A DNA stretch of 64,000 nucleotides from contig CM017558.1 of the NCBI GenBank assembly GCA_007844125.1, positions 29,195,264 to 29,259,263 on the forward strand. The letters are read 5' to 3'. Both the position numbers and the translations under genes were made by a program. Origin of the DNA: Sinonovacula constricta. Taxonomy: Eukaryota > Mollusca > Bivalvia > Cardiida > Solecurtidae. Every line of letters begins with the position of its first letter. Within the stretch, counting starts at the first letter, position 1. The notes beneath the pieces are model-generated. The model was not told the DNA's origin. It saw only the letters and a program-made list of their open reading frames with translations, and did no database searches. This document shows positions 34,239-46,919 of the stretch, in pieces.

Positions 34239-34526
34239 GGTCGTATTCATTAGAAATCTTTGTTATTCATTAGGATTCTTTGTTATTCATTAGGAATCTT
34301 TGTTATTCATTAGGAATCGTTATTCTTTAGGAATCTTTGTTATTCTTTAGGAATCTTTGTTATTTTTTCTGACTTGAACTAAGAAATTTTCCTAAATTTT
34401 GAAATCATTCCTTAGCTATAAGAATTTCATTCATAAAACCATTAAAATGTCTTAGAATTTTTCCAAAGTAAATTTTTTAGTTCAAGTTAGAAAAAAAGCA
34501 ACTAAGATTCTTAATGAATACAACCC
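34239..34526. mobile_element. Foldback MITE with ATTCATTAGGAATCTTTGTT repeats
   Basis: Left end GGTCGTATTCATTAGAAATC, right end ATTCTTAATGAATACAACCC (inverted). The left arm has four to six 18-20 bp repeats (ATTCATTAGGAATCTTTGTT). Inner arms TCTGACTTGAACTAA and TTAGTTCAAGTTAGA also pair. It lies 6 bases before a SINE. Confidence 0.75.
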
Positions 34527-34532
34527 AGATGG

Positions 34533-34815
34533 ACCAGTCGCAATAGTTTAATTGGTAGAGCGTCGGCTTGCGAATCGGGAGGTCGCGGGTTCAAACTCAG
34601 CCGGGTCAAACCAAAGACTTTAAAGTTGGTAGTAGTGGTTTCCCTCCTAACTCTCCGTGCTAAGGGGAAAGCATTACACCTGACTCGTTGGTGTCAGTAT
34701 AATGGACTGGCCGAGCTCAGTCCCTGGGCACCTCATCAGTGCCCCTGTGCTATAATGATAGAAATGTCGCTACACAGTATCGGCAAAAATGCAAGCAAAT
34801 CCAATCCAAATGTCA
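34533..34815 (+). mobile_element. SINE family C, copy 1
   Basis: Head GTCGCAATAGTTTAATTGGT then AGAGCGTCGGCTTGCG (A box) and GCGGGTTCAAACTC (B box). Body CAAACCAAAGACTTTAAAGT, GGTGTCAGTATAATGGAC and GAAATGTCGCTACACAGTAT. The same family occurs at 43701 and 63513. Confidence 0.88.
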
Positions 34816-36600
34816 CAACCCAGATAAACAATACTTAAAATATGTTGATATTTTCATATAAGAAATTAAAACTGGTAAGAAGTAAAAATGTGAAAAGATC
34901 TCTGCCCCTCATTTAACAGCAAGGTATGTCTTAGCAATCAATATTCAGTGTATATATGAAATAATTTGTAGCATTAAATTTCGTTTCGAGTAGCATTAAA
35001 TTTTGTTTCGAAACCCTGTATTAGAGGAACATTGTAACCAGAGTGTTTTTAACGTTTGGCCTATGACAAAATGTTAATATTAGATACTAAGTATTAGAAT
35101 TAATTTTTAAGAGCATGAAATAAAACGTTTTCATTTTTACCTGGATGGAATAACTTTGGTGTGATAGTATCTATTGGTGTTAGTAATCTCTTTATACTTT
35201 GTAACTGTGATTGAGTTATTGTCTGTGATATTGCTGAATTTTTTATTTAATTAATTTATCAATGCTTTATCATATCTTTTATTTTATTATTTGGAATGTT
35301 TCTGATGCGACAAAATACAGTTCATTACTGCACAAAATTTTAAAACGTGAAGATTTGATGGCATTGTAAATCTGTTATAAATAACATAAATGCTATTTCT
35401 TGGTCAGTTTGTTTTAAGGGGAAAAAGTGTTCCATTGTTGTACAGGACAGGACCTCTACGGCAATCTTCGATGCTTTAAATCAATGCACTCTTGTTGTTT
35501 TTAAAAATTACTCAAAAAAATGTTCGAAGTTTATAAAACAATCTTTGATGGCAACTTAGGATTTAAAACTAATACAGGCAGGGGTCTAATCAAGCGCCTG
35601 GGACACAGTTGAGCTTAGTAGCATTATCTTCAAATACAATTGAACATTATGGATATATATCAAGAAAAGAATAATACAAATTTTGTTTTGCATAAAAAAT
35701 AAAAGAAGAAGCATAGATTACCAGACTGTCTTTCAGTTAAATGACCCTGTAAAAAAATAAACGTGCTTAATCAAATACCTTTTAAATTTAACCACATAAA
35801 TTTGATCAAGTTTTATACATTTGGCATAGAAAGCATGAATTTTTTCGAACATGCCCTGAAGTGTTTACTCCTCTCCTGTGTAATGTATTTATCGTACGTA
35901 ATATAAATGTTATTGATTGCATAAGATAACAAAATATATAAGTTTTCATTATCAATTTCCCGTTTCACACAAAAATAATGTAGGTTGATTAATAAGTACG
36001 TAATACAATAAGAAAGCTTTATGTCACATATAACTGTGTTTGGTACGTTCTTAGCAAAATTTGTATATTAATATAATTATTAATTATAATTATTACTGAT
36101 TATGGTGCCTTTCAATGACCAAAACAATCCATTTAATGGATTATTAAATCCACGGATTTAAATGGATTTAATAAACAAGACTATAATAAAAGTTCCCTAG
36201 CTAAGGTGTTGTAATCAATCTTGTTAAAGTTACCATATTAGACCTTCCTTTGCAGCCGACGGGTGGATAAGCTTAGCGGACAGACACTTGTGCACACACA
36301 CAAATTATATATATGTATGTATGCACATATATCTATAGCTGTGGAAAGGGTATATATAAACAAAATGAAAGAAATATATCTGACAACAGCTTTTTTCATT
36401 CGAATATGCTTATTTGAAAAGAGGAAGTAAATTGACAGAAAAGCTTAATTCCATGTGTAATGATTAATTTGTTAAACTTTATAATAAAGATGAGTCGTGT
36501 AAAATAGATTTTCCTACAGTAAGTTCAATATATAATTTACTGTTACACATTACTATTATATAACATTGATGTTCAGAATTTATGACAAAACATTGCATCC
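34816..36600. other. No gene recognised
   Basis: AT-rich DNA. AATAAA at about 35119 could serve the sushi gene, but this is a guess. A palindromic ATGGATTTAATAAA-type segment lies near 36130-36170, and a short CA/TA-rich microsatellite at 36297-36345. Confidence 0.4.
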
Positions 36601-36609
36601 CTTTCGATT

Positions 36610-36775
36610 TAAGTACGTCTTGCTTACTTGAGTCGGGGCAAAAGACTGCGTTTGTGGAAACGTCTTCTAGCTGACCTGCAGTGCGCAAGTGGTTCTACTC
36701 AGACATTTGTCTTCCTCCACCAAAACAGCTAGACATTGCTATAATCATCAGAATTGGTAGCTGCACTTTAACAAA
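36610..36775 (+). mobile_element. SINE family A fragment
   Basis: ACGTCTTCTAGCTGACCTGC, AGTGCGCAAGTGGTTCTACT and CTTCCTCCACCAAAACAGCT match the family body; the head is lost. Confidence 0.65.
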
Positions 36776-38432
36776 AAATCTTTTTGGGTGATGATTTTAC
36801 ATTCCATTTACTGAAAACACCAATTTGATTTGAAGGCCATTGTGAACAATTGTTGTAATCAGTTATTATTGATTTTTATCAGTTTGCATTTATAATATTA
36901 AGAACTTGTTATATTTAATTAAGAGTTGTTTAGATTTTTAAACATCCCTAACATCTCCCTATGGAAGCATTCTGAGGATAGATTTTTATAGTTTTGGCTT
37001 TTTTTATCCATTTGAATATCTGACAAATATCTTTATAGTGTTTTATATGCAATGGTCTTTGAATGTATTCCAGCTATTTACCTTTGTAATTCAGACAATC
37101 TTTATTTACAACTGAAAGCTTAGTGTCCAAATATTGTTATTTCATATGTTTTAAATAGAACTGTCCATGTATATTAGGCAATCATTGGATTTCACTTCTT
37201 TGTTTCTTGACAAGGGGTTGGTGTCCGTATTTACATTTTATCCCCTTCTAACCATGTTTAACCCTGTTGTGATCATTAAACCTACTTTGTCCTATTAAAG
37301 GAAGCCCATATATTTGGTAATTTGTATTGTTAATTGTTGAAATTTGGTGTTCCTCACCACCCATGTTTATAAACTAGGGATGTCAACAAGTACTTAAATC
37401 AGTACTTGAGTACTTGCTCATTTAACCGAACGAGTACTCAAGTTACATGGTCATTTTCTTAATAAAATGTAGTTTTTACTCCATGTTATATAGTTTCTTA
37501 TCTGCAATATATAAAATAACTAAATACAGTTATATCCATTGTATTGGCTGTATTTGTATAAAAATTGACAATGGTTCTAAACATATATAAAATGTGAAAA
37601 CTGACCAAGAACATGTTGTTTAAAATGCATTTGAAACATGAAATATTTTTGATGAATACTAGTATATAAATGTTTGTGTATACAAATTATATAATTTTCA
37701 CTTCCACTGCCACGAAATATAGAGTTACAGTATTCTGAATTATATGTGGTCTATATTTAAATTGACAAACGTTCAGTGGAGATTGTTAGGTATACTATAG
37801 TATATTTTCCATCTTAAAACGCTAATATTGACCCACATAGTGTACATTTCATGGACTTGAAATGCTGACCAGGGATTGGCTTAATTTGGTGCATTTTTTC
37901 ACGGATTTGACAAATCACAATAGTGAGGCATTGTGTAAATATGATTGATATTGATGTACAGTTGTGTGTTCAATTGGAGTATATTTTTTAGAGGGATTTT
38001 CTATTCTTATTCACACTTGTCTTTCATGTATTAATTATGAATTGCCATTATAAATCTTGCTTCCAATCTCTAATGAAATTGCTCCACACTTGGTTGATTG
38101 GTTTGTAGAAGTTTAATAGGGTGTTCTATCTATACTACATTTTTCGTTCTGGAGTTATTATGTATTTTTATTAGCAAATGCATGTGTTGATTCTAACTAC
38201 TATATTTGCAGCGAAGTTTAATTTGTCATGCATATCAATAACAATGCACAGTTTTGCATGAAATAGAATACTTCATATAATACCAGTGAAAATGTGTGAA
38301 GTATTCACTTTTTTTTATAAAAGAGGTTGTTAAAATTTATTTATATACCTCCCATGTGGGAAGGTATTTGCTACATATTTACAGTGTACAAATGTACAAG
38401 TTTTTATTGTTCCACTTGTTATAACTTTTATG
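36776..38432. other. No gene recognised
   Basis: AT-rich DNA. A segment at 37374-37445 (CTAGGGATGTCAACAAGTAC then TTAAATCAGTACTTGAGTAC) looks like one end of a hAT-type MITE; I did not find the partner end. Confidence 0.4.
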
Positions 38433-38998
38433 AATCATTCAGACTGTAGTATATGCAAGCAATTGTAAATTGTTTTATGACATCGAATGAGTAAAAATCA
38501 TTCAGACTGTAGTATATGCAGGCAATTTTATATTGTTTTATGACATCGAATGAGTAAAAATCATTCAGACTGTAGTATATGCAGGCAATTTTATATTGTT
38601 TTATGACATCGAATGAGTAAAAATCATTCAGACTAGTATATGCATGCAATTGTATATTGTTTTATGACATCGAATGAGTAAAAATCATTCAGACTGTAGT
38701 ATATGCATGCAATTGTATATTGTTTTATGACATCGAATGAGTAAAAATCATTCAGACTAGTATATGCATGCAATTGTATATTGTTTTATGACATCGAATG
38801 AGTAAAAATCATTCAGACTGTAGTATATGCATGCAATTGTATATTGTTTTATGACATCGAATGAGTAAAAATCATTCAGACTGTAGTATATGCATGCAAT
38901 TGTATATTGTTTTATGAAATTGAATGAATAAAAATCATTCAGACTGTAGTATATGCATACAATTGTATATTGTTTTATGAAATTGAATGAGTAAAAAA
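38433..38998 (+). repeat. Tandem repeat, about 63-bp unit, nine copies
   Basis: Unit ATCATTCAGACTGTAGTATA, TGCATGCAATTGTATATTGT, TTTATGACATCGAATGAGTA, AAA. Copies are nearly identical; two lack GT after GACT. Tyr/Ile-rich ORFs on the minus strand are artefacts. Confidence 0.95.
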
Positions 38999-39222
38999 GG
39001 TAACTGTACATGAAAATACATACCCATGAAGGAGATAACTAAAACATTTCTTCCGTTTTAAAAAAAAAGTGGGACAAACCTCATAAACTACTTGTGATTC
39101 TTTGTCCTGCCCTGTGAAGTTACATGAATTTTACATGTGGCTTTGCCACTTTACCTTTTGGGTGGGTAATGGTTCACCTTGTGATGCTCCTTAATATGAC
39201 ATAACTGTTTGTTTTTATTGTT

Positions 39223-39604
39223 AGGATGTATTGTGCTGAAGGCTGTTTTGTTATGATATATTGTGCTGAAGGCTGTTTTGTTAGGATACATTGTGCTGAA
39301 GGCTGTTTTGTTAGGATATATTGTGCTGAAGGCTGTTTTGTTAGGATATATTGTGCTGAAGGCTGTTTTGTTAGGATATATTGTGTTGAAGGCTGTTTTG
39401 TTAGGATATATTGTGCTGAAGGCTGTTTGTTAGGATATATTGTGCTGAAGGCTGTTTTGTTAGGATATATTGTGCTGAAAGCTGTTTTGTTAGGATTTAT
39501 TGTGCTGAAGGCTGTTTTGTTAGGATATATTTTGCTAAAGCTGTTTTGTTAGGATATATTGTGCTGAAGGCTGTTTGTTAGGATATATTGTGCTGAAGGC
39601 TGTG
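39223..39604 (+). repeat. Tandem repeat, 30-bp unit, about 13 copies
   Basis: Unit GGCTGTTTTGTTAGGATATA, TTGTGCTGAA. Some units lack one T, which shifts the frame of the apparent Cys-rich ORF and argues against coding. Confidence 0.95.
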
Positions 39605-40351
39605 ATCTGTTACCTGTGATATTATTTTACATTAAAACGTCTCAAAATATACAACTCAAATAATAGTCATTTAAAGTGTGGTAATTTTTGTTTATTTTTT
39701 GTAGAAGCAGGTTGAATAAAACAGGTATGTAAAGCATTTTTTTTTCAAAAATGCTCAAAATACTATCAGGGTTTGTGAAACAATCATAAAAATGTCATAA
39801 CAACATCAACAAAAAGAAAATCAGTAATGACGAGTGAGGACTTGTGCTTCGCTGTTCACACTGATCTAGGGTACCAATGATAGTTGCACATGTACTTGGC
39901 ACTTCATAATGAGCTTTAAATTGGTTTTAATTGGGTTATGCTGTATTTATTCAGTTTATTGTCTGTGATTTGTGATGTGCTGCATCTGTTTGATTGGATT
40001 GATAATTGCATGGAATGTCAAAAGTTCATGACCATTCTTGTTGTTTGATTTTTATAAATTCACTTCTAAAATAAAAGGTTATGTTGATGCTGCTGTTGTG
40101 GGGTCATATGAAGAATTATATAGATATTAAATTTTTAATGCCTTTTTTAAGTTTGTGTCATACATATAAATGCATTTTTTCCTGTATATATACCATTATT
40201 ATTGTCATTTGTGGTGATGGTGATGCTGTTTGTTATATACTGTCACGAAGAGTATTGTAACTTTGTAAGATTCAAAAACGAAGCGGTCATTGAAATTTGG
40301 AAACATAGCATTTTCACAAAGCTGCGACTTTTAATTTATGCCTGCTAACTT

Positions 40352-40905
40352 TTTAGCTCACCTAAGCCTATGTTCAGAGTGAGCTTTTGTGATCGCCCAC
40401 CTTACAGCGTCATGCGTTTGTCAAAATTTTCAAATGACATCTCGTTTGAAGTCGCTGGGTCAAATTCAGCCAAACTTTCTCAGAAACATAAACAGGCAGG
40501 GCGAACGAAATGTTGTTCAAATAACTGTCAAAAAACATGGCCGCCTGGGGCGTGGCCGATGTCCATATACGGGAAAACCTAGAAACTTCTCTTGTAAAAA
40601 AAAATGCAAGAGCTAAAGCCTTGGTATTTGGAATACATGTTCTTTGGGTGGCCCTGTATGAAGATTGTTCAAATAATTCTGATTCGTGAAAAAAAACGTG
40701 GCCGCCAGGGGCGTGGCCATTTGCCATATAAAGTTATATAGAAAAGTTTTAAAAAGTATCTTGTCATTAAATACAAGAGATGGAACCTTGATATTTTATA
40801 TCCATTTTCCTTGGTGGTCCTGTATCAAGATTGTCAAAAACCGTTTGATCTGTCAAATAACATGGCTGCCAAGAACGACTCGCATTGGTAGAAATTCCCT
40901 ATAAG
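40352..40905 (+). repeat. Dispersed repeat with about 160-bp modules
   Basis: It starts TAGCTCACCTAAGCCTATGT, then modules with AACATGGCCGCCTGGGGCGT or close variants at about 40535, 40698 and 40860 and CTTTGGGTGGCCCTGTATGA. Related to segments in the sushi introns (about 19560-19635 and 29400-29530). Confidence 0.65.
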
Positions 40906-41950
40906 CCAGTATACCACAATGCTCCTATAATACATCCTTGTAGGTTATCGTTTTTCAAAAGTGGATGTTATTTAAGGTATAAACAGCCCAAATTATCTCC
41001 TTTTTGTATCGGCGTGTATAAGTGCCTATTTATTTGTGCCAAACATTACTTAATCACGTTAGTGTCAATTTAGTGAGACGCTTCAGAATCAAGAGACGCA
41101 CACGGAGAGAGTGACTGATAAAAACAGTTTGGTGTCTTCGGTTTTTATATAAAATCTACAAAATTTGGAAATGCATTTCCAATGCCGCATATGTTTTTCT
41201 ATATATTTGTATATTCCTTGTTTAAATATATTTCGATGTACAAATCGGCACCTCAGAAAAAAAAGTTGTTATAATGCTGGCAAATGCAATATTATTTGAT
41301 ATCATGGCGATGTAACGCACGTTGTATGATTGTATGTATACATGGAACTAGCATGCCATCAGCACAACTTTTTTACCTTGTATTTGAGTGCTCAGCTCTT
41401 TAAGTCATTTAATAAAAGTATTGCCGACTGTCGGTTTATTAATGTGCATAGCCCATGATTGTTAAGAATATAACTATAAAATTGAACAAGTGTGTTATAT
41501 TTAATGTCACATTATTGTTAATTTGAATAACTATAAAATATATTAGGGTATTTTCAATGATTTTTCCATGCTTGTCTTCACTGCCTTAGGGAAAAGCAGC
41601 CGATCTAACAAAGTTTAATTATTTTTCATGTAACAAGAACTAGCTCAACGTGTTTCCTTTGCAAGATGTTAAATGAAAACGTGCATCCAGTACATTCCCA
41701 TTGCAATACATATCGTCGTATGTTTACAATAGTATGCCCATCCCGTTTGAGCGAGATGTAAATGTGACTATAATAAAATTATATTCTCTGCTGTTGTTTT
41801 AAATCGTTTTTTAATTAACACCGCTATGACGTAGTTTCTTGTGGGAATAAAACTCGTGTTATCAGTTCCTTTTATTTGCAGCGTAACTGATTGTCAAACT
41901 AATCAACACATTACATCAAATTAACAACTTCAACCAATCAAGTAACAAAG
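40906..41950. other. No gene recognised
   Basis: Nothing identifiable apart from AT-rich sequence. Confidence 0.4.
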
Positions 41951-41956
41951 CCAAAC

Positions 41957-42255
41957 AACGGTAGAGCGTCGGCTCCAAGTACGGGAGACCCCGAGTTCTA
42001 TCCCGGGCCGAGACATACATAAGTCGTAAAAATGGTAGTGGTATAGCTCCCTTGCTAACACTCAAGCAAATATAAGGGTAGTTTCACGACTGGTTGGCCC
42101 GGTGTCAGGATAATGTGACTGAGTGTGGTATCATGCCAGGTGTTGATGGCATGCTATACACAGTGAAGGCAGCACTATACCTGCTTCAAGTGGAAACCGT
42201 CTCATAATAACTGAAATACTGTTAGTGGGACGATAAACCCCAAAAATAAATGAAG
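41957..42255 (+). mobile_element. SINE family B, copy 3 (5'-truncated)
   Basis: Begins at ACGGTAGAGCGTCGGCTCCA, B box GAGTTCTATCCCGGG, complete body and tail GGGACGATAAACCCCAAAAA. Confidence 0.85.
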
Positions 42256-42534
42256 GCCACTGTATATATTTAGTTTAATGAGTAAATGAGCAATTTTAAA
42301 GTTAGATTTGAACACGCAAACTTTAATACATATTTCATTGATACTCTTTCCCAATTCTGTACGGTAGTTACTTGCTTACCATCAGGTGCAGGTCCAGACA
42401 ATTTGGCGGTAATGAATCCAGATTCATTCACCTTTATCGCAGTAAATACCACATATATATATACACAGTAAGAGACCCTAACTTCGACCTAAGCAGTCAA
42501 CAAATAAAATTTTCTTTAAAAGCTTTGTATTTTT

Positions 42535-42965
42535 AGCTCACCTGAGCACAACGTGCTCAAGGGGAGCTTTTGTGATACCGCTTCGTCCGGTGTTCGTTGT
42601 CCGTCGTCAATAGTTTAGCTTGTGAACACACTAGAGGCCACAGTTTTATCCAATCTTCACCAAACTTGGTCAAAATGTTTGTCTGCATGAAATCTTGGAT
42701 GAGTTCGTAACTGGGTCACGTGGGATCAAAAAGTAGGTCACTGGGTCAAAGCTTGTGAACATACTAGAGACCACATGTATGGCCCAATTTTCACCAAACC
42801 TAATCAGAATGTTTGTCTGCATGAAATCTTAGACAATTTCATAACTGGGTCACGTGGGGTCAATAAGTAAATAGCTCTTAATTACTTGATGCCAGATTTG
42901 AGCCTGCTTAAAGCCTGTGTCATCATGTGAGCGATTAAGGGCCATCATGGCCCTCTTCTTTAATA
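42535..42965 (+). repeat. AGCTCACCTG dispersed repeat, complete copy
   Basis: From AGCTCACCTGAGCACAACGT (42535) to GTGAGCGATTAAGGGCCATC and ATGGCCCTCTT (42959). The ends are short inverted repeats (AGCTCACCTGA / catgTGAGCG). Inside are two modules with CAAACTTGGTCAAAATGTTT and AAGTAGGTCACTGGGTCAAA. Confidence 0.8.
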
Positions 42966-43700
42966 TTACCTGTATGTGTTTTCACAACTCTACTCTTTTA
43001 CCTGGTTGGTGGGGAATATGCATCCACCCCCGGATCCATTCCTGGTTACAACAGATTTAAGAACATATAAATCGACTAAAAGTGACGGACTTCACCGACC
43101 ATTCTTTTACGTTTTCGTGAGGTATGCGGACTTAACCGACTATTCATTGCCATTTCAATGATGCACTAAATAATAACTGTTTTGTTGCTCAGTGTGAAAT
43201 TGGAGGGCAATATATTAAATATCAGTGATGGGTTCAATCAAAGTTAACAGTTAAGACAATCTAAGACATAACCTGAGAAAAAAAAATGTTCAAGCTATCT
43301 TTATGTTTGCATCGCAGTCAACGGTCTAAATTTGTAAACTGCATATATATGACTCGCGTTACACCGTCCTTTAAAAGAAAGCACCTGATAATGAATAGTA
43401 TGGCAATAAAGGTTTTCTACTCTTGTACAACGTTCAAGTCTAGTATACACCAACTATTCTAAAGCAAGAATTGCTCTCGTCATGGATTTCAATCCACAAT
43501 ATGCTTATTATGTATTTAACTGCATGTCTGTATTTTTCCATGACACTCAACTTTGCTACTTAGAGCTTAAAACCCGCATTGAAACTTTATAATTAACTTA
43601 ATTTTGTTGGTATGAAAAATGTAACTTGGGCTTAAATCATGACTTAGACTTAAGAACGGTTGGTGAATACGGGCCCATATCACGTGTCCAAACAGCAATC
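42966..43700. other. No gene recognised
   Basis: Short ORF 42976-43161 has no family resemblance. A GGTTGGTGAATACGGGCCC segment near 43658 resembles the end of a foldback MITE. Confidence 0.4.
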
Positions 43701-43990
43701 ACCGGCCGCAATAGCGCAAGTGGTAAGAGCGTCGGCTTGCGGATCGGGAGGTCGCAAGTTCAAACCCCGGCCGGGTCAAACCAAAGACTTTAAAGTTGAT
43801 AGTAGGGGCTTCCCTCGTAACGCTCGGGGCTAAGGGGACAGCCTTAGGCCTGACTCGTCGGTGTCAGTATAATGGACCGGCCGGGTTCAGTCCCTGGGGA
43901 CCTCATAAGTGCCCCTGTGCTATAATGATAGAAATGTCGCTGCACAGTATCGGCAAAAATGCCGGCTAATCACACAATCCCCTTCCCAAA
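43701..43990 (+). mobile_element. SINE family C, copy 2, best preserved
   Basis: Head ACCGGCCGCAATAGCGCAAG with TGGTAAGAGCGTCGGCTTGC (A box), B box AAGTTCAAACCCC, full body to GTATCGGCAAAAATGCCGGC. Confidence 0.9.
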
Positions 43991-44749
43991 CAGCAATAGA
44001 CCAACGGAGCGAGCCGCTGTTCTCAACATTAGCGTACATACGTAAAGCGAAAGAGGAAGTAAATTGGCATAGTAGTAGCTGAATTCCATTTGTTGTGCTG
44101 AATTTTGTTTTGGGGGTGAGAAGTTATCCATAAAGGTGAGTCGTGTAACATGTTTATTTTTCTACAGTAGCACTAAGATATAAATATGATATTACACATG
44201 AATGTTATAAAGTATTTATGTTCAGAATTTATTTTTAAAAACTGTTTGCATCACTTTCGATTTCGCTATAACTTGCCTATATTAAAAAGACATATTTACG
44301 GGTATTTCCTTGCTGTATTGGTAATAGGAAATTGTAAGTACATTGACATATCATTCTCCTTTTACCCTACTTATCTTTGATGTTATAAATATTTTCATCA
44401 TTATCATCATCACCACCATTTTACACCACCATCATCACGACCACAACAACAGTGTCCTTCAGTTTTTGTTGACACTTTATGCTCCGCCACAAATTAAAAT
44501 ATTATCTCAATTTTTACTACATGTAGTCAAATAATATAAACATACATATCATGATCAATAGCAACAATGGGATCGGTATTAAATTCAAAACGCTGAGTCA
44601 ATATGATAGTCATCGTTTTCTCGATTAACATCGCCACACATAATGAAAGCGCTGATAATCGCTATTTGGGGGTAAGAGTTTGAAGGTATGCAGATAGTGG
44701 TAACGTAAAACGAGTCCGTGGAAAATCGATAACACAACTCATTGGAAAT
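43991..44749. other. No gene recognised
   Basis: Includes a short (ATC)-rich stretch at about 44395-44450. No gene signal. Confidence 0.4.
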
Positions 44750-45167
44750 CAGACCCCGTGTTCACAAACAAAACATAAGTCTGATTTTGCAACTCAACCC
44801 AAAATCTTATTGAAAATCTGAATAAAGTTGAGTCAGATTTTTAAATTGGAGTTCAAAAAATAACTCAACTCAATTACCCGACTCAAATCCTTGAGTTGAG
44901 TCTGATAATTTGAGTCAGCTTAAGAAGTATCTCAAATTATCAAATGTAACTCAAATATGGCCGATTTTATGAGGCGACTCCGCCGCCTAAACATTACCAA
45001 TATTTTGAGTTATTTCTGAAAATTTAACTCAGTTGAGTTCGGTGTGAACTTCGGACTTTGGTGAGCACGACTCAAGTCACAAACTCAGTTATTTCTGAGT
45101 TGAGTTTCATCTTAAATAGAGTTGAGTTTTAACTTGATTTTTTTTACGTGAACACGAACCCTGGTCT
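44750..45167. mobile_element. Foldback MITE rich in TTGAGT motifs
   Basis: Left end CAGACCCCGTGTTCACAAAC, right end ACGTGAACACGAACCCTGGT and CT (imperfect inverted repeats). Inside, ACTCAA and TTGAGT recur more than ten times in both orientations. Non-coding. Target duplication not clear. Confidence 0.7.
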
Positions 45168-45284
45168 TCAGCTACAAAACTATCACCCCTTCAAAATAAT
45201 GGTGGTATCCGACAGTTAGCCTATATCGAAGTCACGTAACAATACCTTACCACTGCTTTGCGGAATTAGGACTTCATTTCTGCA

Positions 45285-45640
45285 TAAACTTATACTTTAT
45301 TATAACTAAAGACGGCTTTGAACACGGTCTACATTGTTAGTACAAATCGCAATGAAAACACTCTTAACAGTTCAAATATTCCAAGTCTATAAATATGCAC
45401 GATAGCGATCTCTGCTAGAAATAGATACCGACGTCAGAGAGGATAACCCAGATGATCATGTAAGATAGTTTCAAAAGTGAGATGTCACGTGCTTTTTCTA
45501 GTTAAAAATAGCTATCTCTGAAGCGTGGCTCAGATAGGAAATACCTGTTTACTATTAGAAATGAGGATTTATGTTTTACTGTTTACACTGATCTAGGGCA
45601 TCATTTAGCAACATCTTACAAGATGTTTTCATTTAACAAT
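45285..45640 (+). repeat. Dispersed repeat, uninterrupted copy
   Basis: Homologous to 29890-30480 without the inner MITE; near 45412 the reading TAGAAATAGATACC shows the empty site. TGTTTACACTGATCTAGGG near 45585 also matches a fragment at about 39865. Confidence 0.6.
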
Positions 45641-45924
45641 GACCTTTTCGGTTTACGCATAAGTCTGGACGCTATCGCAAGAGATACCGTAAAAGTCATC
45701 AACCCACTCGTAGAGTAATGTGTGTTTATCTTTATAAACCAAAACTTCAGTGTAAAACGATGGGAATTAGTTAATCTAGGGACGCCGACGGTGACAAAGA
45801 CACGCCGTTGTATATTTTTAAAAATCCAGACATATTATATTTGATTATATACGTCAAAGAAGTAAGACTCCAAACAAATTTCCGCAGGTCAGTTTGAAGA
45901 TATTGCCAAATGGAGAATTATTCC

Positions 45925-46015
45925 CGACCTGGCTCGAACCCATGCGTTGAGAGTACCGAACAGTAAAAGGTGTTACAACTCGGCGACCTTTCGGCCAAAG
46001 CGGCCCCACTTCCTG
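45925..46015 (-). mobile_element. tRNA-related sequence, probably a SINE head
   Basis: On the minus strand GGGGCCGCTTTGGCCGAAAG then GTCGCCGAGTTG and GGGTTCGAGCC (B box) form a tRNA-like order, but stem pairing is poor and no true tRNA gene is supported. Confidence 0.4.
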
Positions 46016-46919
46016 GACCCCACTCCACCCGCAACCGAAAACAATAGCACCAATAAATAGTTAGGGCATTTCCAGGATGAACAAAATTGCCCTATTAGGC
46101 TTTCAAGATGTACAAAACCATTTGTGATTTGTTCTGTAGATGTTGATATTTCGTTGTTTGTGTTGGTGTCAACATGGCGTTAGTGTATCGAAACACGCAA
46201 AATGTACCTGAGTACATACTGTATTTAAATTATAGTATTTTCTACAAGAGCATTTATACGCATTTTATTTCATTAAAAACACTAATGTGTTAAGACTAGG
46301 CGAAATAAGCGTGTTAACAAAGCCGTATTCATGTGATAAATAAGGTCTATGTTATAATGCAAACAATTATACAGACCACGAAGGCAAAACTTAACATCGG
46401 CGCCTTATGACCTAGCCATCGGTGGTGTGCCATTTCAAATGGTAACAAAGACATCACTAGCACAAATTTATCGCTAATCGATTCATGCTACTACAGAGCA
46501 AATTATCCGAAAAGCGATTAACAAAATATTGGCTAAAACAACGTTTACCATACAAAAAGTAAATGTGACGTCATGAAATTAACCACGGGCAGTCATCACA
46601 TATACAGAGCAATAAATAATTCGCTCTGGACATGTAAGTATAACCTGAATGGCATTTAATTGTATTACATTAGATAGTGAGGTTAAAACATGGCGCTTTG
46701 TAACAATCTTTTGTCAAAAATCCTTGTACATTGCGACGAGGTAATCTCCGCCATTTAAAAAAGTAAAACTGAACTGTTTCAGCTCGGAAACATCTTAGAT
46801 GGATTATATTATTACATGTTTAAATGTACGATATTTTTGTTTCTCTAGTTGAATCTTGTCATGCACACGAGCTGTAAACCATCCTCTGGCTATATGCTTA
46901 ACTAGGTATCCTCCGCCGA

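Noticed and set aside
38433..39604. Possible CRISPR-like arrays
   Set aside because: Units are head-to-tail with no spacers, and the window is eukaryotic.
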